The notes under the pieces: model-generated
Told to the model about the DNA's origin: nothing
The model's input: only the letters and a program-made list of their open reading frames with translations
Databases searched by the model: none
Program-made: the position numbers and the translations under genes
Assembly: GCA_016712415.1 (NCBI GenBank)
Contig: JADJRC010000015.1
Coordinates: 124,001-188,000 of the forward strand
DNA length: 64,000 nucleotides
Direction: 5' to 3'
From: Lewinellaceae bacterium
GTDB lineage: Bacteria > Bacteroidota > Bacteroidia > Chitinophagales > Saprospiraceae
Part shown: piece after piece, positions 1-9,661 of the stretch
Numbering within the stretch: position 1 is the stretch's first letter
Layout: the number at the start of each line of letters is the position of its first letter

Positions 1-2
1 AG

Positions 3-110
3 CAACTTCCCGGATTTGAGCGCCTGCTCAAGCGATTGCTGACTGAGAGGAACCCTTCACTTCTGTATCTTCAAGATTTGCTGATTGGGTCTGCCGGCTC
101 CGGGTCATAG
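3..110 (+). CDS. C-terminal end of an unidentified protein (partial)
   Basis: One frame is open from the window edge to a TAG at 108-110 and reads as a plausible C-terminus of 35 residues, rich in Leu and Arg, ending LLIGSAGSGS. It converges on the metallo-hydrolase gene and overlaps its stop codon by a few bases. The fragment is too short to assign a family. The other two + frames hit early stops, which is the only support for this frame. It may be a chance opening. Confidence 0.3.
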   Translation, partial: QLPGFERLLKRLLTERNPSLLYLQDLLIGSAGSGS

Positions 111-1523
111 CTGCTCCTCCTCCCCCAGTTGCGGTATCCCCACATCCTTAAACCCGTGCTCCATCAGGTAGTCGCGCCATTTTTCCTGTCGGTCGATGGT
201 ACCGTGTACCAGCCATACCTTTTTACACGACTTGGTCTGGTTGCTCAGCATATCCAGCATTTCCTTGCGGTCGCCATGGGCTGAAAAGGAGTCCATCACC
301 TCGATATCGGCCAGCACCTGCTTGTTGTGTCCCAGGACGTAAAGGCTTTTGGCGCCGTCGCGCAGCAGCCCGCCAGGGGTGTTCGGCGCACAGTAGCCCA
401 CGATCAGGAAAGTGTTCCGGTGGTTTTCGATGTTGTGCAGCAGGTGGTGCCGGATGCGGCCGGCATTCATCATACCCGACGCGGAAATGATGATACAGGG
501 CTTATTGGTGCTGTTGAGTTTTATGGAACCCTCGCTGCTCCGGATGTAATACAGATCATTGAATCCAAACGGATTTTCGTCTTCAATCATGTAACGATGT
601 ACCTCTTCATCAAAGCATTCCGGGTGGTTTTCAAACACCTGTGTGGCATTGACGGCCAGGGGGCTGTCGACATACACGGACACCTTCGGAAGCCGTCCGG
701 CGTGCTGGAGTTTATCGAGCATATACACGATCTCCTGCGTTCGTCCGACGGAAAAGGCCGGGATGATGAGTTTGCCTTTTTTCTCCACACAAGTGTGGTT
801 GACAATCGCTACAAAATGCTCCACTTCATTTGGGGCCGTCTCGTGGTCGCGGTCGCCATAGGTGCTTTCACAAATCAGGTAATCCAGCTCAGGCATGGGC
901 AGGGGATCGCCCAAAATAGGGCGGTCAGGACGGCCGATATCGCCCGTGAAACCGAAGCGGGTAATCTTCCCGTTTTCCTTTATTTCCAGCGTCACGGTTG
1001 CACTGCCCAGGATATGGCCCGCGTCGCGGTACATCACCCGAACATCCGGGTGGATGTGAAACCATTGCTCGTAGTTGTAGCTGGCAAATTGCCGCATCGC
1101 CTGGCTCACGTTCTCCATAGTGTACAGCGGCTGGCGTTCCGGCTCGTTGAAGCCCTTTTTCTTGTTGTGATATGCAGCGTCGTTTTCCTGAATCTTGGCG
1201 CTGTCGAGCAGCATAATGGCGCAGAGGTCGCGTGTCGCGTGCGTGCTGAAAATTTTACCGCCGAAACCGTCGGCAACCAGTTTGGGCACCCTGCCGGTAT
1301 GGTCGATATGGGCATGGCTGAGTACCAGACAGTCGATTTCTTTGGGGTCGAACAGCCATTTTTCATTGAATCCGGCCATTGATTTGCCATCGCCGGCCTG
1401 GCCGTCGTCGTCGCCGCCCTGATAAAGGCCGCAATCGAGCAGAATCTTAAAACCGTCGTTGAGGGTAATGAGGTGGGCCGAGCCGGTCACTTCGCGGGCG
1501 GCGCCGCAGAATTTTATCTTCAT
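105..1523 (-). CDS. MBL-fold beta-CASP metallo-hydrolase (RNA-processing type)
   Basis: A 472-residue zinc-dependent hydrolase of the metallo-beta-lactamase/beta-CASP superfamily, which in bacteria is linked to RNA cleavage. The zinc motif HAHIDH lies at residues 70-75, the further His of the MBL core is in AGHILGSA, and the beta-CASP part carries PAFSVGRTQE. The C-terminal RNA-specificity segment has the SFSAHGD motif and a late VHG. Length and motif order fit full-length YSH1/CPSF-like bacterial proteins. No signal peptide, so cytoplasmic. The start ATG at 1521-1523 is preceded about 33 bases upstream by a TACCTTTG -7-like box (1556-1563, reverse strand). The substrate cannot be told from sequence. 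It is transcribed away from the molybdenum hydroxylase genes. Confidence 0.9.
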   Translation of the reverse strand: MKIKFCGAAREVTGSAHLITLNDGFKILLDCGLYQGGDDDGQAGDGKSMAGFNEKWLFDPKEIDCLVLSHAHIDHTGRVPKLVADGFGGKIFSTHATRDLCAIMLLDSAKIQENDAAYHNKKKGFNEPERQPLYTMENVSQAMRQFASYNYEQWFHIHPDVRVMYRDAGHILGSATVTLEIKENGKITRFGFTGDIGRPDRPILGDPLPMPELDYLICESTYGDRDHETAPNEVEHFVAIVNHTCVEKKGKLIIPAFSVGRTQEIVYMLDKLQHAGRLPKVSVYVDSPLAVNATQVFENHPECFDEEVHRYMIEDENPFGFNDLYYIRSSEGSIKLNSTNKPCIIISASGMMNAGRIRHHLLHNIENHRNTFLIVGYCAPNTPGGLLRDGAKSLYVLGHNKQVLADIEVMDSFSAHGDRKEMLDMLSNQTKSCKKVWLVHGTIDRQEKWRDYLMEHGFKDVGIPQLGEEEQL

Positions 1524-1654
1524 GGTGTTATTGTTAGCAGGGATTCAATTCGTTCCAAAGGTATACATTCTTTTATTTGCCGTGTATGGAGGTGTCGCCC
1601 GGACAGGCAGTTAAAACTGCAAAACTTGGCGGACAATCTCTGATCCAAAAACAC

Positions 1655-1662
1655 TATGTTTG
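1655..1662 (+). promoter_or_regulatory. -7 promoter box (TAnnTTTG type) of the hydroxylase operon
   Basis: TATGTTTG matches the Bacteroidota -7 consensus TAnnTTTG. It ends 18 bases before the ATG at 1681 and overlaps the alternative upstream ATG at 1660, which argues for the 1681 start. No -33 TTTG stands at the usual 18-20 base spacing, so the match is partial. Confidence 0.45.
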
Positions 1663-1680
1663 CCAACAAAACATTTTTAT

Positions 1681-2145
1681 ATGGCCATTTTCACCCTCAA
1701 CATTAACGGTACACAACACAGCGTCGATGCCGAGCCCGACATGCCCCTGTTGTGGGTTTTAAGAGACCTGCTCAACCTTACCGGTACAAAATTCGGCTGC
1801 GGTGTGGCATCCTGCGGCGCCTGTACGGTGTTGGCCGACGGCCAGGCTGTTCGTTCGTGTGTCTGGCAGGTGCAAAACGCCGAAGGCGTCCGGATCACGA
1901 CCATTGAAGGGCTTTCGCCCGATGGCTCCCACCCGGTACAGAAAGCCTGGGAGTCGATTGGTGTGCCTCAGTGCGGCTATTGCCAGGCAGGCCAGATGAT
2001 GACGCTGGCAGGGCTGCTGAACCAATATAAAAAGCCTACGGAAACACAGATCAGCAACGCTATGAGCGCGGTACTGTGCCGCTGTGGCACCTATCACAGG
2101 ATACGGCAGGCCGTGCAAATGGCAGTTGAAGAAACGAATAAATGA
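1681..2145 (+). CDS. (2Fe-2S)-binding subunit of a molybdenum hydroxylase (IorA-like)
   Basis: A 154-residue electron-transfer subunit of the xanthine oxidase family, of the small stand-alone type seen in isoquinoline 1-oxidoreductase. The N-terminal plant-ferredoxin-type cluster uses C40, C45, C48 and C60 (FGCGVASCGACTV). The helical second cluster uses C98, C101, C133 and C135 (CGYCQAG and CRCGTY). All eight cluster cysteines are present, so it should be functional. It would pass electrons from the molybdopterin subunit encoded immediately downstream. I chose the ATG at 1681 because homologues begin MxxFxLxxNG and because a -7 box covers the upstream ATG at 1660. No cytochrome c gene follows the pair, so the final electron acceptor is unknown. 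Confidence 0.93.
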   Translation: MAIFTLNINGTQHSVDAEPDMPLLWVLRDLLNLTGTKFGCGVASCGACTVLADGQAVRSCVWQVQNAEGVRITTIEGLSPDGSHPVQKAWESIGVPQCGYCQAGQMMTLAGLLNQYKKPTETQISNAMSAVLCRCGTYHRIRQAVQMAVEETNK

Positions 2146-2179
2146 ACCTTTAGCGCCGGCTGAAGCCGGCGGTACCGAT

Positions 2180-4378
2180 ATGAGAAAAACAGCCATTGAT
2201 CGTCGCCATTTTATAAAAATTTCTGCCCTGGGAAGTGGTAGCCTGGTGCTGGGTTTTGTCCTGCCCGGCTTTGGCAGGAATTCGGAAAACATGCCCTGCG
2301 ACCATTTCCAGCCCAATGCATTCATCCGCATCGACAAAACGGGACAGGTGACCATTTTTGTGGCCCGTCAGGAGATGGGACAAGGGGTGAATACCTCGCT
2401 GCCCATGATCGTCGCGGAAGAACTCGAGGTCGACTTTCAAACAGTCCGGCAGGAGATCGCACCCTTCGGCTCCCTGCCGGAAGGCGCCCATGATACCGGC
2501 GGCAGCCAAAGCGTGACGGGTTCTTATGCCGAACTGCGCAAAGCCGGGGCTGTTGCCAAAACCATGCTGGTTGCTGCTGCGGCTAAAAAATGGGGCGTCG
2601 ATCCCAACCTTTGCAAGGCGGAAAATGGCGTGGTCACGCACGTCACAACCGGTAATTCGATCGGTTACGGTGATCTGGTTTGCGACGCGGCAGAACTACC
2701 CGTCCCAACCGAGGTGACGCTGAAAAACGTGAAAGATTTCAAGATCGTCGGCAAGGGGCAGCGCAAGAAAAATCTTAAAGATATCATCACCGGACAGGCA
2801 ACATACGGCATGGACCTGAAAGTGCCGGGTATGTTGTACGCCGTTGTCGAGCGCAGTCCCGTATTGGGAGGTACAGTGGAAAATATTGACGCTGAAGAAG
2901 CTCTCGCCGTTCCGGGTGTAGTGCGGGTCGTTTCATATAACGGAACCGGGAAACCCATGCACGCGCGTGCAGGCGTAGCCGTTCTGGCCACCAATATTTG
3001 GGCAGCCATAAAAGGCCGGCGGCTGTTGAACATCAAGTGGAACGAGGGTGAAAAGAACAAGGATAGCACGGCAGAATTGTTTCGCACCTTTGCCGAGCTG
3101 GCCAAAAAGCCGCCGCAAAAAACGGTGCATACCGCCGGCGACGTCAACGCAGTGAACGCCAGCAAGGCGAATACCCTGAACGCCGAGTACGCTGCACCCT
3201 TCCTTGCCCACGCCATGATGGAGCCACTTAACTACATAGCAGCGGTAAAAGGCGATCAATGCGAACTCTGGGGTGGACTGCAACTGCCGCATTGGACAGT
3301 CGAAACCATTGCTAAGGAGTGCGGCATTCTGAAAAATAATATACGGGTCAACCTGGCGCTCATGGGCGGCGCTTTCGGACGGCGGCTCATGTGCGATTTT
3401 GCCCTCGAAACGGTAAAAATCGCGCAGCAGGTCGACAAGCCTGTAAAGGTGATCTGGGATCGCACCGACGATATCCGCTTCGACAATTATCGTCCGGCCA
3501 ATTATCATCGCCTGGAGGCCAAATGGGATGAAAAAGGCATCCTGCAAAGCTGGGAGCACCACGTGCTTTCCACGCCGATCTCCTGGATGACCGACGGTCC
3601 CGGTACGGATACTGCCGAAAACCTGGGCGGGGCGGAGAAGGATTTCTGGTACGCCGTGCCCAATGTAAAAACGGCCTATACACCCGTTGACTTTAACCTG
3701 CACCGGGGCTGGCTGCGCGGGGTGGAACCGGTGCAAAATGTGTTTGCTGTCGAATGTTTTATCGATGAAGTGGCGCAAAAACTAAAAAAAGATCCCCTCC
3801 AATACCGGCTTGGCCTGCTGGAAGGGCGCGAATCTTTCAAGGCTTACTGGGATAAAATCGTCGAACCACAACGCCTGGCAGGTGTGCTGAAACTGGCTGC
3901 AGAAAAGATCGGATGGGACCAGCCACGCAAGAAAAACCACTTTATGGGCATCGCCGGACACATGTTTTTCTGCGATTCCTACGCTGCACATGCCATTGAA
4001 ATAGAACGGCTGGGGCCCAAAAAATTCCGGCTTGTCAGGATTATTGCAGCCATCGACTGCGGTCTGGTCATCAACCCCGACGGTTTGAAGAACCAGATGG
4101 AGGGAGGCACCGTATTCGGCCTGGGACAGGCGCTGAAAAACGAAATCACAGTGGAAAACAGCCGCGTGGTACAGGACGGTTTTTTCAATTACGAACTGGC
4201 GCGCTTCAGCGATGTGCCCGACATAGAAATACACACGGTAAAAAGCGACGCGCCGCCCGGCGGAGTGGGAGAGGTAGGTGTTGCGACGGTCTCTCCGGCG
4301 CTCTGCAACGCCCTGGCCGCCGCGGGCAACCGGCCGCGGACGCTGCCGATCAAAAACGAAGGATTTACCTGGGAATAA
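2180..4378 (+). CDS. Molybdopterin-binding subunit of a molybdenum hydroxylase (IorB-like)
   Basis: A 732-residue catalytic subunit of the aldehyde/xanthine dehydrogenase family. The N-terminus DRRHFIKISALGSG followed by a hydrophobic stretch is a twin-arginine signal, so the enzyme is probably exported folded to the periplasm. Cofactor motifs are GGAFGRR at about 396-402 and GVGEVG with the likely catalytic Glu near residue 698. Length and arrangement match isoquinoline/nicotinate-type oxidoreductases, which hydroxylate N-heterocycles or oxidise aldehydes; the real substrate is unknown. The open frame extends back to 2084, but the ATG at 2180 starts directly at the Tat signal and avoids overlap with the FeS subunit gene 34 bases upstream. 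Its TAA shares one base with the next ATG (TAATG), so coupling to the kinase gene is likely. Confidence 0.92.
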   Translation: MRKTAIDRRHFIKISALGSGSLVLGFVLPGFGRNSENMPCDHFQPNAFIRIDKTGQVTIFVARQEMGQGVNTSLPMIVAEELEVDFQTVRQEIAPFGSLPEGAHDTGGSQSVTGSYAELRKAGAVAKTMLVAAAAKKWGVDPNLCKAENGVVTHVTTGNSIGYGDLVCDAAELPVPTEVTLKNVKDFKIVGKGQRKKNLKDIITGQATYGMDLKVPGMLYAVVERSPVLGGTVENIDAEEALAVPGVVRVVSYNGTGKPMHARAGVAVLATNIWAAIKGRRLLNIKWNEGEKNKDSTAELFRTFAELAKKPPQKTVHTAGDVNAVNASKANTLNAEYAAPFLAHAMMEPLNYIAAVKGDQCELWGGLQLPHWTVETIAKECGILKNNIRVNLALMGGAFGRRLMCDFALETVKIAQQVDKPVKVIWDRTDDIRFDNYRPANYHRLEAKWDEKGILQSWEHHVLSTPISWMTDGPGTDTAENLGGAEKDFWYAVPNVKTAYTPVDFNLHRGWLRGVEPVQNVFAVECFIDEVAQKLKKDPLQYRLGLLEGRESFKAYWDKIVEPQRLAGVLKLAAEKIGWDQPRKKNHFMGIAGHMFFCDSYAAHAIEIERLGPKKFRLVRIIAAIDCGLVINPDGLKNQMEGGTVFGLGQALKNEITVENSRVVQDGFFNYELARFSDVPDIEIHTVKSDAPPGGVGEVGVATVSPALCNALAAAGNRPRTLPIKNEGFTWE

Positions 4379-5244
4379 TGCTTCCAGCCGAACTGCAATT
4401 ACATCTGGAAGAACTGCTCGGCGAGCGTTTTACATCGAACAAAGCCGTAGGCGGCGGTGATATCCACCGAGCAGGTGAAATTACTACGGTATCCGGCGGA
4501 CATTTTTTTGTAAAATACAACACTGGTCTCCAAAGCGCCGATATGTTCCGGACGGAGGCGCTTGGTCTGGCGCTGCTGGGGGCATCCCGTGTAATCACCG
4601 TGCCGAAAATTGCTGCGCAGGGGTCTATCGGCGACTACTCCTATCTATTGATGGCGTTCATCGCCCCGGGTCCCCGTATCAGCCGCTTTTGGGAGCATTT
4701 CGGACAGGCTTTGGCGACATTACACGGCACTACCTCAGCGCATTTTGGCTTTAGCCACGACAATTTTATCGGCAGCCTGCCACAATCGAATACCCGTCAT
4801 GATACCTGGACGGATTTTTATAGTCTGGAGCGTTTGCAACCCCAGATGCGGCTTGCCAGACAAGGCAATCTGCTGGATGCCGGCGATGGAAAACGGCTGG
4901 ATACCCTGTGCAGCAAACTTGTCGCGCTGTGCCCTGAAGAACCGCCTGCACTGACACACGGCGATCTGTGGAGCGGCAATTTTTTATGCAACAAAGAAAG
5001 CAAACCCGTGTTGATCGACCCTGCTGCTTCCTTCGCGCATCGGGAAATGGATCTGGCGATGAGCCGCCTGTTCGGGGGCTTCGACGACGTTTTTTATCAA
5101 AGTTATGAAGCGACCTGGCCACTTGAACCCGGCTTCGACGACCGTTTGGAGGTCTACCAGTTGTATTACCTGCTGGTACATGTAAATCTCTTCGGCGGAG
5201 GCTATGTGGAAAGCGTGCGGCGAATCTTGAAGCATTACGCCTAG
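4378..5244 (+). CDS. Fructosamine/ketosamine-3-kinase family protein
   Basis: A 288-residue aminoglycoside-phosphotransferase-fold kinase that in characterised relatives phosphorylates ketosamines or ribulosamines on glycated proteins, destabilising the adduct. Visible elements: FFVKYN with the ATP-binding Lys near residue 46, the catalytic loop HGDLWSGN starting at 194, and the metal-binding IDP at 213-215. Length equals the family norm. No signal peptide, so cytoplasmic. Start codon overlaps the stop of the molybdenum hydroxylase subunit by one base, indicating co-transcription, though a functional link between the two is not obvious. Its TAG stop lies inside a 10-bp inverted repeat shared with the converging gene. 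Confidence 0.9.
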   Translation: MLPAELQLHLEELLGERFTSNKAVGGGDIHRAGEITTVSGGHFFVKYNTGLQSADMFRTEALGLALLGASRVITVPKIAAQGSIGDYSYLLMAFIAPGPRISRFWEHFGQALATLHGTTSAHFGFSHDNFIGSLPQSNTRHDTWTDFYSLERLQPQMRLARQGNLLDAGDGKRLDTLCSKLVALCPEEPPALTHGDLWSGNFLCNKESKPVLIDPAASFAHREMDLAMSRLFGGFDDVFYQSYEATWPLEPGFDDRLEVYQLYYLLVHVNLFGGGYVESVRRILKHYA

Positions 5245-5291
5245 TGCCGCGTTCGTTCGATCCACCATGAATTGACCGGATGCGGCACTAG
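5241..5291. terminator. Inverted repeat holding the stop codons of both convergent genes
   Basis: CTAGTGCCGC at 5241-5250 is the exact reverse complement of GCGGCACTAG at 5282-5291, separated by 31 bases. The left arm contains the TAG of the kinase gene and the right arm the TAG of the S1/P1-like gene. A bidirectional terminator is possible, but no T-run follows. Confidence 0.5.
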
Positions 5292-6601
5292 TGGTCTTCC
5301 GGTCGGCCCAGTATTTTACCCTGCTGGTAATTTTTCTTCAGTTCTTCCTCTTCTTTAATTTCCGCTTCAGTCGCGACCGGCGCATTCATGTTCGAGAGGT
5401 CGGGCTGACCGGCATCCACCCAGGCGGTGTACCAGGCGCAACTCACGGCATGAATAGCGGCGCGCATCCTGCGCTCGATCATGCCCTGCAACACATCCTG
5501 GTAGGCGGCAGAATAATCCCGGCACGGCGCCAGAACGGGTTTGCCGTTTCGGACATCGGGGCACATTTGCCGGTCTGTTGGAAAACTTTTGCTCAGTGCT
5601 TTTTCCATACCCAGCACACTGTCGACCATGCTGTTGCTGTCGAAAACAGCCTGCCAGAAAAACGCCTGCGGATCAGGCACATATTCCGGTTTTCCTACAA
5701 AGTAATCGTAACCTTCGTCGGCAAAAATCTCGGGGATACGGCTTTCCCAAAAACCGTGGATGCCGTGCTGTTCCGTTTTTTGTCCGTTGTAATTGCTCGT
5801 CGTATGAAACGGCACATGCGCATCGCCGATGTAGTGGCCCATATCGGCGCAGAGTCGCAGGATGCGTTTGGCATCGCGTGCGCGAAAGGCATCCGTGAGG
5901 CGGCGCTGCATGGATTGCAGGTGCCAGGGCAGGATACCGTGTTCGGACAGGTAGTCGCGGTAAAAACCGGAAACAAAGGGCCGTGTATCGTCAGCAGTAC
6001 AACCTTGTTCGCTGAAAAAAGCCAGCAAAGAATCCACATTGACGGTCTCCTGAGCCGTGAAGTACAAGGGTAGTATCTGACGGATAAAAAAGCGGCGGTA
6101 CGCCTGTTTTTTGTCATCCGGCATCGTATTGCCCGTGTCATTGGGCCCGAAAAAGCCGAGGGTATCGCCCTGCTCCGTAATACCGAATATTTCGGAATGT
6201 TGCAGCAAGGCGTCCGTCCAGCCCAAAGGCAGATTGTTGAATGGCGGCCCATAGTTGTCGAGGTCGATATAATGCCTCGGCGCTTCGTTTTTGGTGGCGT
6301 AGCGCCGCATATCCGGATCGACCGCGTGATCGCTCAGCCAGTCGATATTCGGTTTGAAAAAGACCATCATTTCCGGCGGAAGGGTCAGCACAGCCAGCCG
6401 GTTGATGCGTTTATGGGCAAAGAAACCCCAGATCGGCGGTTTTAATGATGAATGAGGAATGAGGGATGATGAATGAGGAATGATGAATGAGGAATGGTTG
6501 GGTTGTTCATTGGCGCATGAGGTATGGTGCATGGTACGGAAAGCAGCCGGGAAAATGATTCCCATTGCAGCCACGATCAAAGCAAAAATTATTTTTTTCA
6601 T
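5288..6601 (-). CDS. S1/P1 nuclease / zinc-dependent phospholipase C family protein, secreted
   Basis: About 437 residues. The signal peptide MKKIIFALIVAAMGIIF begins at the ATG chosen here (6601; another in-frame ATG lies at 6619). The mature domain starts WGFFAHKRINRLA, with the Trp and His ligands typical of trinuclear-zinc S1/P1 nucleases and phospholipase C. A later block ADMGHYIGDAHVPFHTT followed by a downstream HGFWE supplies further zinc ligands. Family members cleave single-stranded nucleic acids or phospholipids outside the cytoplasm; which applies here is unclear. Oddity: between signal peptide and Trp sits a repetitive Ser/His/Ile/Pro linker (residues about 36-52 from this start) encoded by degenerate copies of the same heptamer that forms the adjacent array. 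C-terminus is charged, with no T9SS domain. Confidence 0.85.
   Translation of the reverse strand: MKKIIFALIVAAMGIIFPAAFRTMHHTSCANEQPNHSSFIIPHSSSLIPHSSLKPPIWGFFAHKRINRLAVLTLPPEMMVFFKPNIDWLSDHAVDPDMRRYATKNEAPRHYIDLDNYGPPFNNLPLGWTDALLQHSEIFGITEQGDTLGFFGPNDTGNTMPDDKKQAYRRFFIRQILPLYFTAQETVNVDSLLAFFSEQGCTADDTRPFVSGFYRDYLSEHGILPWHLQSMQRRLTDAFRARDAKRILRLCADMGHYIGDAHVPFHTTSNYNGQKTEQHGIHGFWESRIPEIFADEGYDYFVGKPEYVPDPQAFFWQAVFDSNSMVDSVLGMEKALSKSFPTDRQMCPDVRNGKPVLAPCRDYSAAYQDVLQGMIERRMRAAIHAVSCAWYTAWVDAGQPDLSNMNAPVATEAEIKEEEELKKNYQQGKILGRPEDH
6445..6497. repeat. Degenerate heptamer repeats inside a coding region
   Basis: Variants of GATGAAT/GAGGAAT are strung together within the S1/P1-like gene. Read on the reverse strand, three heptamers give one seven-residue unit, so the protein carries HSSFIIP, HSSSLIP and a partial third copy. 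The same heptamer forms the perfect array 150 bases upstream of the gene body. Confidence 0.8.
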
Positions 6602-6638
6602 GACACTACATGCTTTCAAAAGTCAGATCAGCAGGTTA

Positions 6639-8069
<1,431 letters not shown>

Positions 8070-8104
8070 GATGTGTGTTGTTGGTTGATTCGTCAGACAG
8101 ATCA

Positions 8105-8932
8105 TCAGGCTCGCATTTTTACCTGAACGTCCATTTCCTCGTGCAGAATATCGTACAAGAGGTCGTGGTAATGCGGAAAATCGGGCAGGTTGTTGTGCCC
8201 TGCTTCCTTGATGGGATACAACGTGATGTTTTGCGGCGCCAGGTCGCGCAGCATTTCACTTTGCCGGTACGGGATCAGGCGATCTTTTTTCCCATGCAGG
8301 ATATGCACCGGGCAGTGTACTTTCCTGATAAAACGGTCGGTTCGGATATGGTAGCGCAGCAGCCAGCGTACAGGCAGGATAAAAGCGTAACGGGAAATGT
8401 GGTACAGGAAAGAGTAATAGGGGCAGTCGAGCAACAGCATATGGGGGTGGTTCCACGAAGCGACGCGTGCCGCGAGTCCGCTGCCCAGCGAACGCCCGTA
8501 CAGCACGATCCGTTCTTCACCATAAACCTCCGCCAGCCATTTATACACCTGTTGCAGGTCGGCATAGAGGATTTCCTCCGTGCGGCGGCCGCGACTTTTT
8601 CCAAAACCCCGGTAATCGAGGATGAAAAAGTCGAATCCCTTGCCTACAAAATCCTTGGCAAACTTGCCCCAGCCCTTGATGCTCCGCGAATTGCCCTTGA
8701 TGTAAAATACCACGCCCTTGCTGTTGGGCACCCTGAAATGAAGGGCATTGACCATACCGCCGTCTTCCATTTCAAAATTGACCTCCGTAAAAGGGAATGG
8801 GTACTTATAGGTAAACCACTTGGGCAGGCGCTCCGGCCGGAAAAAGAACAGGTCCTGGGCAATGTAGAATACGACACACAACCCGCCATAAACGACAGCC
8901 ACCCAGAAAAGAAGATCAGCCCATGTTGGCAT
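8105..8932 (-). CDS. Alpha/beta hydrolase, membrane-anchored (ABHD13/BEM46-like)
   Basis: 275 residues with one N-terminal hydrophobic helix (LLFWVAVVYGGLCVVFYIA) followed by an alpha/beta hydrolase domain. The nucleophile elbow is GRSLGSG, the oxyanion-side motif is FYIKGNSRS, the acid is probably the Asp in HGKKDRLIP, and the catalytic His is in EAGHNNLPDF. This arrangement is typical of BEM46/ABHD13-like serine hydrolases whose substrates are mostly unknown. It lies 35 bases upstream of the sugar-porter start on the same strand, so they may share a transcript. Immediately upstream is the TIR-bounded palindrome array. Confidence 0.85.
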   Translation of the reverse strand: MPTWADLLFWVAVVYGGLCVVFYIAQDLFFFRPERLPKWFTYKYPFPFTEVNFEMEDGGMVNALHFRVPNSKGVVFYIKGNSRSIKGWGKFAKDFVGKGFDFFILDYRGFGKSRGRRTEEILYADLQQVYKWLAEVYGEERIVLYGRSLGSGLAARVASWNHPHMLLLDCPYYSFLYHISRYAFILPVRWLLRYHIRTDRFIRKVHCPVHILHGKKDRLIPYRQSEMLRDLAPQNITLYPIKEAGHNNLPDFPHYHDLLYDILHEEMDVQVKMRA

Positions 8933-8968
8933 ACATTGGTTGTTTGTTCAGGGCGAAAATAGCGTAGA

Positions 8969-9661
8969 ATTTGCGGAATTAAAGCATGTACAGAATTATG
9001 GGGCACAACCCAATGTATCACGGAATGGTATTCCGCGTTATGAAAGGCATTCTGTGTCCCGGAATACCATTCCGGGTTACGAATTGTGGCAGGGATGTAT
9101 CGCGGAATGGCATTCCGCGTCTGGGACGGCATTCCGCGCCCCGGAATACCATTCCGGGTTACGAAGTGGAGGGATGTACTGCGGAATGGCATTCCGCGTC
9201 TTGGGCATTCAGCGCCCCGGAATACCATTCCGGGTTAATTGGTGGCGAGGATGTACCATGGAATGGCATTCCGCGTCTTGGGACAGCATTCCGCGCCCCG
9301 GAATACCATTCCGGGTTACGATCAGGGATGTACCGCGGAATGGCATTCCGCGTCTTGGGACGGCATTCCGCGCCCCGGAATACCATTCCGGGTTACGAAT
9401 TGTGGCAGGGATGTACCGCGGAATGGCATTCCGCGTCTTGGGACGGCATTCCGCGCCCCGGAATACCATTCCGGGTTACGAATTGTGCGAGGATGTATCG
9501 CGGAATGGCATTCCGCGCATTCCGCGCCCCGGAATACCATTCCGGTTACGAACTATCTGGGGATGTACCGCGGAATGGCATTCCGCGTCCCGGAATACCA
9601 TTCCGGGTTACAAATTGAAATGTACCCTTTCAAATTCTGCTCATGCTTTAATTCTGCAAAT
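8969..9661. repeat. Palindrome array bounded by 29-bp terminal inverted repeats
   Basis: Eight tandem units of about 60-83 bp. Each holds one palindrome of the form CGCGGAATGGCATTCCGCG preceded by GTAC or GTAT, a spacer with a CATTCCGCG half-site, and an opposite-facing CCCGGAATACCATTCCGGG followed by TTAC. This gives eight forward and eight reverse palindromes. The whole block is framed by imperfect terminal inverted repeats, 8969-8997 and 9633-9661, identical at 26 of 29 positions. The layout resembles REP doublets (BIMEs), in which a short GTAG-like tetranucleotide precedes each hairpin. No coding capacity is believable; the long frames crossing it merely translate the repeat. The right TIR supplies the stop codon of the thioredoxin-like gene. 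Confidence 0.9.

Noticed and set aside
327..1382. 351-residue + strand frame over the metallo-hydrolase gene
   Set aside because: Antisense shadow of a protein with all zinc-ligand motifs.
8969..9661. CRISPR array
   Set aside because: The units have no unique spacers; unit length varies between 60 and 83 bp, and both palindrome orientations alternate. No cas gene is in the window.
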